From JBBKWG01 sp037968835 (GTDB lineage Bacteria > Pseudomonadota > Alphaproteobacteria > Rhodobacterales > Rhodobacteraceae), in assembly GCA_037968835.1 (NCBI GenBank), contig JBBKWG010000224.1, positions 1 to 12,676 of the forward strand: a stretch of 12,676 nt of DNA. Reading direction: 5' to 3'. Below the pieces are notes generated by a model. That model made no database searches. It was given only the letters and a program-made list of their open reading frames with translations, and was not told the DNA's origin. A program made the translations under genes and the position numbers. Position 1 is the first letter of the stretch. The number at the start of each line of letters is the position of its first letter. This document shows positions 1 through 6,305 of the stretch, piece by piece.

Positions 1-221
1 ATGTTGTTGATTGGCTTGCCGCCCAACAGGATGTCACCGTGCGTTGCGGTCTCGAAACCCGCGAGCATCATCAGACAAGTGGTCTTTCCGGACCCCGATG
101 GACCAAGCATGGTCAGGAACTCGCCCCGGCCAATAGCGAGATTCAGATCCTTCACGACCAGCACTTCGCCGTCGTAACTTTTTTGCACGCGGTCGAATAC
201 GACGAACCCGTCGTTTTTCAT
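1..221 (-). CDS. ABC importer ATP-binding protein, PotA-like (5' part only)
   Basis: The first 73 codons are present and the gene leaves the window at base 1. The protein opens MKNDGFVVFDRV and has a Walker A motif, GPSGSGKTT, at about residues 40-48, followed by LMMLAGFE and the glycine-rich GDILLGGKPIN. This pattern is typical of the polyamine/opine/spermidine-putrescine type (PotA/PotG, UgpC-like) ATPases, which couple ATP hydrolysis in the cytoplasm to uptake through an inner-membrane permease. The ATG at 221 is the best start. A TTG at 233 in the same frame, with a G-rich stretch just before it, is an alternative. The gene lies 153 bases downstream of creatinase on the same strand, so it may be co-transcribed and its importer may carry creatine or a related guanidino compound; that substrate is inference from position only. 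The Walker B and signature motifs are outside the window. Confidence 0.9.
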   Translation of the reverse strand, partial: MKNDGFVVFDRVQKSYDGEVLVVKDLNLAIGRGEFLTMLGPSGSGKTTCLMMLAGFETATHGDILLGGKPINN

Positions 222-374
222 GTCATTGGCCAAGACGCCCCCTTTGGTCGCAAGATCCCCTGATGTGTAAACCAACACGAATGCGGACCGGAATTCAACC
301 GATTAGCGTTCATGTCAGCCACCGACGCTGCGGAATCGCTGAAACCGCCGCCCGGATTTTCCCATTTTTTCGTG

Positions 375-1589
375 TCACGCAGCTATGGTATTGGCTTCCG
401 GACCGTATGGAAATCCGGTGATGTTGCGTGCCCCATTCTCGTCGATAACCAAGATGTCGTGCTCACGATATCCACCGGACCCAGCCTGACCTTCGGGGAT
501 GAACAGCATCGGCTCCATCGAAACAACCATTCCGGATTCCAGTACAGTGTCGATGTCCTCCCGCAATTCCAGACCGGCCTCGCGCCCGTAGTAGTGTGAT
601 AGTATACCGAAAGAATGGCCATATCCAAACGAACGATACTGAAGCAGCCCCTCGGAATCCAGAAATCTGTTGATTTCGTTGCATATTTTAGAGCATATTG
701 CGCCTGGCTTAATCAACGACAGACCAAGTTCGTGCGCTGCGACATTTGCCTGCCAGATCCTCAGCGTGTCTGCGTCGGGCTCGCCAAGATACAGGGTGCG
801 TTCCAACGCGGTATAGTAGCCCGAGATCATCGGGAATGTATTGAGACTCAAAAGGTCGCCGTCTTGTAGCTTTCGCGCCGTAACCGGGTTGTGTGCACCG
901 TCGGTGTTCAGACCGGACTGAAACCAGACCCAAGTGTCGCGGTATTCGGCATCGGGATGTTCAGCGGCAATCGCAAGCTCCATCGCGTCGCGCCCGGCCA
1001 TTGCCACGTCGATTTCGCGCGCTCCGACCTTTATTGCCGCGCGAATCGCCTCGCCTCCTGTGTCGGCGACGCGCGCACCACTCTCAATCAGCGCGATTTC
1101 AGCGGGCGACTTGATCATCCGCATTCGCATCGCGTCGGGCGCAATATCGATCAGTTCGGGCGCACCGAGCATATCGCGGCACATCCTTTCCGATGCCAAT
1201 GTCATGTGGTCGCCCTCGATCCCGAGGCGCCGGATATTTCCCAGGACCAAAGCGACCGCCCGCCAATAATTGTCTCGGGTCCAATCGGTATATGTGACGT
1301 TGTCGGCAAACGAGCGCCGCCAAGGTTGGCCAGCGTCGATATTCGCCGAGACGGTCGTGCAGAGGTCTTGGGTCACTATACACCCGTAGGGCCGCCCGAA
1401 GCTGCAATAAAGGAAGCCCGAATAGTAGGCGATGTTGTGCATGGAGGTAAGCAGGACTGCCGGAATGTCGCGAGCTGCCATCATTTTTCGCAGGTGCGCC
1501 AAACGTGTTTCGTATTCTTCGGCCGCAAATGGCAGCGCGGCTTTCTCGCCATTGTGGCAGGTGAAATAGGCGGGGCGTGTGTCGGACAT
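375..1589 (-). CDS. Creatinase (creatine amidinohydrolase, M24 fold)
   Basis: The enzyme hydrolyses creatine to sarcosine and urea in the cytoplasm. The 404-residue product matches my memory of Pseudomonas putida creatinase (403 residues) along its length: YYSGFLYCSFGRPYG near residues 55-69, NIDAGQPWRR 83-92, FQSGLNTDGAHNPVTARK 223-240, SGYYTALERTL 256-266, FGYGHSFGILSHYYGREAGL 321-340 and MVVSMEPM 354-361. The family's catalytic histidine (His232 in P. putida) corresponds to His233 here, and the substrate-binding residues to Arg66, Glu263, Arg336 and Glu359. The fold is that of the pita-bread aminopeptidases but without their metal ligands, as expected for creatinase. The ATG at 1589 has GGAG eight bases upstream; an open frame continues to 1781, but that extension has no family resemblance. 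Ectoine hydrolase DoeA is the main rival in this superfamily, and its motifs are absent. Confidence 0.95.
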   Translation of the reverse strand: MSDTRPAYFTCHNGEKAALPFAAEEYETRLAHLRKMMAARDIPAVLLTSMHNIAYYSGFLYCSFGRPYGCIVTQDLCTTVSANIDAGQPWRRSFADNVTYTDWTRDNYWRAVALVLGNIRRLGIEGDHMTLASERMCRDMLGAPELIDIAPDAMRMRMIKSPAEIALIESGARVADTGGEAIRAAIKVGAREIDVAMAGRDAMELAIAAEHPDAEYRDTWVWFQSGLNTDGAHNPVTARKLQDGDLLSLNTFPMISGYYTALERTLYLGEPDADTLRIWQANVAAHELGLSLIKPGAICSKICNEINRFLDSEGLLQYRSFGYGHSFGILSHYYGREAGLELREDIDTVLESGMVVSMEPMLFIPEGQAGSGGYREHDILVIDENGARNITGFPYGPEANTIAA

Positions 1590-1706
1590 GGACCGATCTC
1601 CAGATACCGCTCCGGCGTGCAGAGCTGCATATCTCCCGATTCCCGTGATCCGGGGCAGCGACGCCATCGCTGCGGGCCTGCGAATATCTACGCGCCATGA
1701 TCGGCA

Positions 1707-1729
1707 ATCGTCAATCGCCTCTTGACGAT
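1707..1729. promoter_or_regulatory. Inverted repeat in the divergent creatinase/deacylase promoter region
   Basis: ATCGTCAA (1707-1714) and TTGACGAT (1722-1729) form a perfect 8-base inverted repeat around a 7-base spacer. It sits roughly midway in the 254-base gap between the divergent creatinase and M20 genes. Each arm contains TTGACG reading outward, close to the sigma-70 -35 consensus. On the minus strand TTGACG (1714-1709) is followed 18 bases later by TAGATA (1690-1685), a plausible though weak -10 for creatinase. A dimeric repressor or activator here could control both genes; no regulator gene is visible nearby. Confidence 0.4.
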
Positions 1730-1843
1730 CTCGATGCCTGCGGGCCTCATCGTCATTCATGCAGCCGATCACATCAAACACCGCTTGCGGACTTCCGTTT
1801 GCCTGCCGATCAAGATCTAATCGGCTGGGGACCTCGAGCTGAC

Positions 1844-2989
1844 ATGATCCAGCGCACCCGAGACATCCTCAGCGACCTGATCGCCTTTCCGACGATCTCG
1901 TCGGATACCAACCTGCCGCTGATCGACTATGTCGAAGACATCTTGATGAAGGCGGGCGCGCGTTGCGAACGCCAATACGATGCGACGGGGCTCAAGGCGA
2001 ACCTTTGGGCCACGCTCGGTCCCGATGGGGACGGTGGGATGGTCCTGTCGGGTCATACGGACGTCGTTCCCGTCGCCGACCAACCCTGGACCACTGATCC
2101 GTTTGAAATGGTCGAACGCGACGGCCGACTTTTCGGTCGCGGCACCTGCGACATGAAAGGCTTTCTAGCTTGCACGATCGCAATGGCAGAACACTTTGCC
2201 GCCGTCCGCAAGCCAGTCCATTTCGCGATGACCTATGACGAGGAAGTTAGCTGTTTCGGCGCCATCGAACTGGCGCGGATGCTGAAAGATCGCGGTATTC
2301 GCCCAGCCATGGCGCTGATCGGAGAGCCCACGGACATGCAAGTGATCGAAGGTCACAAGGGCTGCTACGAATACCTGACCCGTGTGACTGGCGTCGAGGG
2401 TCACGGATCTCGCCCTGAACTCGGCGTCAATGCGGGGGTCTATGCCACCCGGTATGTCACTCGTCTGATGGAACTCGCCGCCGATCAACAAGCGGATGCG
2501 AGGCCCGAAACCGGCTTCGAACCGCCGTGGACCAGTGTGAACGTCGGAAAGATAGTCGCCGGAAACGCCACCAACGTGATACCCGGCATGGCGGAAATCG
2601 CTTGGGAAATGCGACCAATGCGCGATGAGGATGCCCGAACAATCCTGTCTGGCCTCTCGCAGTTTGTCGCCGAAACATTGGAACCCGAAATGCAACGCAA
2701 CGCGCCCGACACGGGTTTCGAACTTGTGACCGTCGGTGAATTTCCCGCTTTTCTGGCAACAGACCCCAATCCCGCGCGGGATTTGCTTCTTTCACTCACG
2801 GGCGCCAACGAAGCTGGTCTCGTATCCTATTGCACCGAAGCTGGGGCTTTCGCGGATCTCGGGCTTTCAGCCGTCATTTGCGGCCCCGGCTCGATCCTGC
2901 AGGCACACAAACCAGACGAATACGTCGAGATTGCACAGCTCGAAGCCTGCCTCGCTCTGCAGGGGAAACTAGCGCAGCGCCTGACCTGA
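1844..2989 (+). CDS. M20 family metallo-deacylase, ArgE (acetylornithine deacetylase) type
   Basis: A cytoplasmic two-zinc hydrolase that removes an acyl group from an N-acyl amino acid. The 381-residue length is normal for ArgE. The metal set is complete: SGHTDVVPV gives His71 and Asp73, GRGTCDMKGF gives the bridging Asp103, YDEEVSCFGA gives Glu133 and Glu134, GEPTDM gives Glu161, and GPGSILQAHKPDEYV gives His355. The dimerisation-domain histidine lies in GHGSRP (about 187). The ATG at 1844 begins at the normal family N-terminus (MIQRTRDILSDLIAFPTIS); the open frame back to 1697 adds unrelated sequence. The gene is divergent from creatinase. True arginine biosynthesis is possible, but beside creatinase and hydantoinase a role on an N-acyl or N-carbamoyl breakdown product is as likely; the substrate cannot be read from sequence. 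It ends 3 bases from the convergent exbD gene. Confidence 0.9.
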   Translation: MIQRTRDILSDLIAFPTISSDTNLPLIDYVEDILMKAGARCERQYDATGLKANLWATLGPDGDGGMVLSGHTDVVPVADQPWTTDPFEMVERDGRLFGRGTCDMKGFLACTIAMAEHFAAVRKPVHFAMTYDEEVSCFGAIELARMLKDRGIRPAMALIGEPTDMQVIEGHKGCYEYLTRVTGVEGHGSRPELGVNAGVYATRYVTRLMELAADQQADARPETGFEPPWTSVNVGKIVAGNATNVIPGMAEIAWEMRPMRDEDARTILSGLSQFVAETLEPEMQRNAPDTGFELVTVGEFPAFLATDPNPARDLLLSLTGANEAGLVSYCTEAGAFADLGLSAVICGPGSILQAHKPDEYVEIAQLEACLALQGKLAQRLT

Positions 2990-2992
2990 CGG

Positions 2993-3361
2993 CTAACGCG
3001 GAACGGTCACAAGCTCTGCACGGGCCACGCCAGCGTCGCGAAGCCGTGTGAAAATCTTCGCAAGTTCGGCTCCGCTTAATGCCGCATCGGCCTTCACGCG
3101 AATGTCCACGCCCTTGAGACCGCGAAACACCGCGTTGCCGCTAAGGTCTCCGCGCGCGAGCGTTCCGTCTGCAGACACCACCAGAACAGTCCCGTCGCCC
3201 AGCAGATCATCGCTCGCGGCTTCGGGTAAAGTGACTTCCATTGGGTCACCCGGTGCTATCACCGCCGTCATCAAGAAGAAGATCAGCAGCAGAAACGCGA
3301 CATTGATCATCGGGACAATGCTGTCCGCCCGCACGCGACGTTCTGCGACAAGCCTGATCAT
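2993..3361 (-). CDS. exbD: ExbD/TolR family protein, second copy, with Asn at the proton-path position
   Basis: A 122-residue single-pass inner-membrane protein: a short basic cytoplasmic N-terminus (MIRLVAERRVRADS), one hydrophobic helix at about residues 18-38, then a periplasmic domain of about 80 residues. ExbD proteins work with ExbB to use the proton gradient to drive TonB or Tol/Pal-like partners. The usual helix motif P-x-[IV]-D carries the essential aspartate (Asp25 in E. coli ExbD). Here it reads VPMINVAFLLLIFF, with Asn20 instead, encoded by AAT. The start ATG (3361) overlaps the stop of the upstream exbD by ATGA, so translation is probably coupled. No TonB gene follows, because the downstream neighbour is the convergent M20 gene 3 bases away. 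Confidence 0.88.
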   Translation of the reverse strand: MIRLVAERRVRADSIVPMINVAFLLLIFFLMTAVIAPGDPMEVTLPEAASDDLLGDGTVLVVSADGTLARGDLSGNAVFRGLKGVDIRVKADAALSGAELAKIFTRLRDAGVARAELVTVPR

Positions 3362-3732
3362 TCGATCAGCGCCAATTTGGTGAACCCCGCCCGCTGCAGC
3401 GCCTCCATAACGTCGATAATACGCTGAACGTCCGCCTCGTCGCGCGAGCGCAGGACGATGACGTCACTTGCGGAATCGGTCAAACTCACGAGGCGCTTGA
3501 AAAGGTCAGGCATTCCGAGGTCGACCCCGTTCAGCCGCTGAGCAGTCGCGGTAACATCAACCAACCGGGGCGGCCCGACATAGTCAGGTCCCTGCCCGGC
3601 CAAGCTAACTTCGACAGCGCCGTCCAATCCAAAACGAGCGACCAACATGAAGAATATGAGAAGCAGAAACACCACGTCGATCATAGGCGTCAGGCTGATG
3701 CGCCGCCGGGAGTTGGGCCGAGCGAGGTTCAT
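3358..3732 (-). CDS. exbD: ExbD/TolR family biopolymer transport protein, first copy
   Basis: A 124-residue protein with the classic layout: basic N-terminus (NSRRRISLTP), the motif MIDVVFLLLIFFML with the proton-carrying Asp19, then a periplasmic domain of about 85 residues. It should form the ExbB-ExbD motor in the inner membrane that energises TonB-dependent outer-membrane uptake. The start is the ATG at 3732, which overlaps the exbB stop by ATGA; the open frame extends upstream to 3828 but lies inside exbB and does not look like ExbD. Its own stop overlaps the next exbD by ATGA. Sequence differs clearly from the second copy, so the pair is an ancient duplication rather than a recent repeat. 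Confidence 0.92.
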   Translation of the reverse strand: MNLARPNSRRRISLTPMIDVVFLLLIFFMLVARFGLDGAVEVSLAGQGPDYVGPPRLVDVTATAQRLNGVDLGMPDLFKRLVSLTDSASDVIVLRSRDEADVQRIIDVMEALQRAGFTKLALIE

Positions 3733-4352
3733 TCCGCGGCCCGCTGGGTCCGAGGGCTTGCCAGAAAGATTTGCGTCGCCAGATCCTCCATATCTGCCGC
3801 CACCCGGTCGATCACACTTTCGAACCACGCGAGTGACATCGACGCCGGGATCGCTACACCCATGCCTGCCGCAGTGGTCAGCAAAGCCTGCCAGATACCG
3901 CCGGCAAGGATTGATGGGTCAGCGCGCGCACCACTGGATTGAAGCGCCTGAAACGCCGCTATCATGCCGATCACGGTCCCGAGCAAGCCCAAAAGCGGAG
4001 CAACGGTCGCGATAACGTCCAGCAGTCGCAATCCTTGTCGCGCCTCGGCCAACGCCCGACGCGCCACCCGCTCGGTTTCCTCGCGCGCCGCCGTTTCGCT
4101 CATTCCCGCATCCTTCATTGCAGCGATTGCCGTAAGCACCACGCGCAGCCGCAATCCGCCTCCGGTCGGCTCTGGCGCGTTTCCCAAGCGCCAGCGTGCG
4201 ACTGCAGCTTCGGCGGCACTACCACCCCATGCGCCAAGCCACAAAAGCCGCCAGATTTTCCACAGGATCATAGCCAGTGTAAGCACGCTGAGCGCAGCGA
4301 TGATCCAGATCATCACACCGCCGCGCGCCATCACATCGAGTGCCGGAAACAT
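3729..4352 (-). CDS. exbB: ExbB/TolQ/MotA-type proton channel protein
   Basis: A 207-residue inner-membrane protein with three hydrophobic segments: about residues 13-37, 111-134 (LDVIATVAPLLGLLGTVIGM) and 151-177 (GGIWQALLTTAAGMGVAIPA). The last two carry the conserved ExbB/TolQ pore pattern, including Thr126 in GLLGTVIGM and the TT pair at 159-160. The cytoplasmic loop between helices 1 and 2 is rich in Ala, Arg and Glu. The ATG at 4352 has AGGA eight bases upstream and gives a normal N-terminus; the frame upstream to 4421 adds a polar stretch not seen in the family. It is the first gene of an exbB-exbD-exbD operon. The ExbB reading over TolQ rests on the lack of tolA/tolB/pal neighbours. 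Confidence 0.92.
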   Translation of the reverse strand: MFPALDVMARGGVMIWIIAALSVLTLAMILWKIWRLLWLGAWGGSAAEAAVARWRLGNAPEPTGGGLRLRVVLTAIAAMKDAGMSETAAREETERVARRALAEARQGLRLLDVIATVAPLLGLLGTVIGMIAAFQALQSSGARADPSILAGGIWQALLTTAAGMGVAIPASMSLAWFESVIDRVAADMEDLATQIFLASPRTQRAAE

Positions 4353-4452
4353 TCGCTTCGTCCTTCGCAAAAAATGCGACGCCACCCTGCCGTCGTGTTC
4401 AGCAATCCGCAAGCCTTGCAAGCGAAGTGCGTGCCTGTTCTATGTTGCCGAC
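4353..4452. promoter_or_regulatory. Divergent promoter region between exbB and the hydantoinase gene
   Basis: This 100-base gap must hold the starts of both divergent units. On the plus strand TTGCAA (4416-4421) and TTCTAT (4438-4443) are separated by 16 bases and could be a weak sigma-70 promoter, placing the start of transcription within a few bases of the hydantoinase ATG. The CTTGCAAG palindrome at 4415-4422 overlaps that -35 candidate. I see no convincing minus-strand promoter for exbB. Confidence 0.3.
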
Positions 4453-5889
4453 ATGAGCACCTACGACCTCATCGTCCGAGGCGCCCGCGTCGTATCCTCG
4501 ACGTGTGACGGGCCGGCGGACATCGCAATTAATGATGGCCGGATTGTTGCGCTCGGCAATCTCGACGGCACTGCCAAAAACGAAATCGGCGCCTCTGGCC
4601 GGATCATCACTCCCGGCGGCGTCGATGTGCATTGCCACATCGAACAGATCAGCGGCATGGGCCAGATGAACGCCGATACCTTTGAATCGGCAACGCGTTC
4701 CGCGCTCATTGGCGGTACGACGACAACCGTAAGCTTCGCACCGCAGTTAGCCGGAGAAAGCTTGTCGGGGTCGCTTGAAGACTATGCCGCGCGTGCCCGG
4801 CGCGGTGCGAGGACTGACCATGCCTTCCATCTGGTGGTAAACAATCTCGATGCCCCAAATGTCCGGAGTGATTTGCGCGAACTGATCGCCGCCGGACATC
4901 GCTCGATTAAGGTATTCACGACCTACAACATCCGCCTCGACGACCGCGCTATCCTCGATCTTCTCGCTATCGCGAAAAACGCTGGCGCGCTTGTTTGCAT
5001 CCACGCCGAGAATGATGGCCTGATCGGCTGGACCCGCGATGCACTTCTCGCCGGTGGCAAGACTGAGCCAAAATGGCACGCTGTCTCGCGCCCCCGGCTT
5101 GCCGAGATCGAAGCGGTCGAACGCATGATCCGCTTTGCCGAGTTTTTCGCGACGCCGATCATGCTGTTCCATATATCCACGACCGAAGCGGTAGACGCGA
5201 TCCGCGCCGCTCGTGCGCGCGGAGTTCCGGTCTGGGCCGAAACGTGTCCGCATTATCTGTTCATGACAGCCGAAGTCCTTGACCGGAAAGGCCTTGAGGG
5301 CGCGAAATGGATGTGCTCGCCGCCTCAACGGACGGAAGCCGACCAGAAAGCACTCTGGGAGGGCTTGGGCGACGGCACACTATCCATCGTGTCGTCCGAC
5401 CACGCCCCCTATCGCTTCGATACAACCGGAAAACTTTCGGCTGGCCAAGACGCGGATTTTTCCCAGTTGGCCAACGGCTTACCGGGCCTCGAAGTCAGGA
5501 TGCCGCTTATGTTCGACGCGATGGTTTCGCGCGGACACTTGGGAGCGCAAAAATTCGTGGACGTGACCTGTACGACGCCCGCTCGCCACCACGGGCTGCC
5601 TGGCAAGGGTGATATCGCGCCGGGGTTTGACGCAGATCTGGTGATTTGGGACCCAACTCGTCAGGTCACATTCGGTGCCGACGATCTTCACGACAACGTC
5701 GGTTATAATCCCTGGGAAGGTCGCACGATCACCGGTTGGCCAGAAACCGTGATCCTGCGCGGCAAGATAGCGGTGGAAAACGGTTCGCTTGTTACCATCG
5801 CCGAGCAAGGTCGGTGGATTGCGCGACCGGCATTGGGCATAACCACGGATGCCACACCGGCGGCGGAATATCTGGCGACGATCACGTGA
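4453..5889 (+). CDS. hydA: Hydantoinase / dihydropyrimidinase family amidohydrolase
   Basis: A cytoplasmic binuclear-zinc amidohydrolase that opens cyclic ureides (hydantoins, dihydropyrimidines) to N-carbamoyl acids. The 478 residues are a standard length. Metal ligands are all visible: VDVHCHIE (His60, His62), SIKVFTTY with the carboxylated Lys153, CIHAEN (His184), LFHIST (His240) and SSDHAPY (Asp316). WMCSPPQR near 286-293 is the family's substrate-side motif. The ATG at 4453 starts the normal MSTYDLIVRGARVV N-terminus. No Shine-Dalgarno sequence is evident, and the frame extends far upstream only as antisense of exbB. Its stop overlaps the GTG of the VOC gene (GTGA). In this context 5-membered ring substrates such as N-methylhydantoin, from creatinine, are attractive, but family membership alone does not separate this from dihydropyrimidinase or an allantoinase-like role. 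Confidence 0.92.
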   Translation: MSTYDLIVRGARVVSSTCDGPADIAINDGRIVALGNLDGTAKNEIGASGRIITPGGVDVHCHIEQISGMGQMNADTFESATRSALIGGTTTTVSFAPQLAGESLSGSLEDYAARARRGARTDHAFHLVVNNLDAPNVRSDLRELIAAGHRSIKVFTTYNIRLDDRAILDLLAIAKNAGALVCIHAENDGLIGWTRDALLAGGKTEPKWHAVSRPRLAEIEAVERMIRFAEFFATPIMLFHISTTEAVDAIRAARARGVPVWAETCPHYLFMTAEVLDRKGLEGAKWMCSPPQRTEADQKALWEGLGDGTLSIVSSDHAPYRFDTTGKLSAGQDADFSQLANGLPGLEVRMPLMFDAMVSRGHLGAQKFVDVTCTTPARHHGLPGKGDIAPGFDADLVIWDPTRQVTFGADDLHDNVGYNPWEGRTITGWPETVILRGKIAVENGSLVTIAEQGRWIARPALGITTDATPAAEYLATIT

Positions 5890-6272
5890 CTCCACCTTCG
5901 ATCCCCACCCTTGCGATCACGTTTCTCTATTACCGCGATCTTGCCAAAGCCGAAGCGTTCTGGCGCGACACACTTGGGTTTCCGTTGGTTATTGACCAGG
6001 GCTTTGCAAAGATCTTCCGCGTCGCAGATGGCGCGCACATTGGTCTCGTCGACGAAGCCAAGGGTATGAACAAATGGCAGGCAATGAAGTGCGTTCAGAT
6101 CTGTCTGCGGGTCACCGATGTCGATCGCTAATATGAATGGGCCACGGAACGTGGCCTTGACGGGCTAAGCCAGTTATTCGAGAACCACGAAATCGGCATA
6201 CGGGCCTTCGTTTTCTTGGACCCTGAAGGCTATCAGATCGAAGTCCAAAGTACGACGCGCGCCAGCGCGTAG
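5886..6272 (+). pseudogene. VOC (glyoxalase/bleomycin-resistance fold) gene interrupted by one in-frame stop
   Basis: From GTG 5886 the frame encodes a VOC protein: LAITFLYYRDLAKAEAFWRD and TLGFPLVIDQGFAKIFRV, then AHIGLVDE and VQICLRVTDVDR. It hits TAA at 6129-6131, codon 82. Without that codon the same frame continues YEWATERGLDGLSQLF, then IGIRAFVFLDPEGYQIEVQ and stops at TAG 6270-6272, giving about 128 codons, the normal length for a one-domain VOC protein. The C-terminal half with the conserved Glu of IEVQ is therefore cut off. A single base change (TAC or TAT to TAA) explains it; a sequencing error cannot be excluded. The gene overlaps the hydantoinase stop and sits 33 bases before the aldolase gene, so it belongs to that operon. 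The ancestral substrate is unknown. Confidence 0.85.
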
Positions 6273-6305
6273 CTGCCCCGCAAGGCCAATCAGGGAGAAA
6301 CTCCG

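Noticed and set aside
219..312. Small minus-strand ORF of 31 codons ending over the ABC ATPase start
   Set aside because: It has no convincing ribosome-binding sequence or recognisable features; the overlap with the ATPase start appears accidental.
375..1589. Ectoine hydrolase (DoeA) as the identity of the M24-fold gene
   Set aside because: The catalytic His233 block, the GQPWRR block and the full-length pattern match creatinase, and no doeB, doeC or doeD-type partners are present.
891..1700. Long plus-strand open frame of 269 codons opposite creatinase
   Set aside because: It is the complement of a strongly conserved enzyme, has low-complexity Arg/Cys/His-rich translation and no family resemblance.
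1707..1729. FNR box reading of the creatinase-side inverted repeat
   Set aside because: The arms are in the everted order (TCAA then TTGA), not TTGA-N6-TCAA, so it is not an FNR site.
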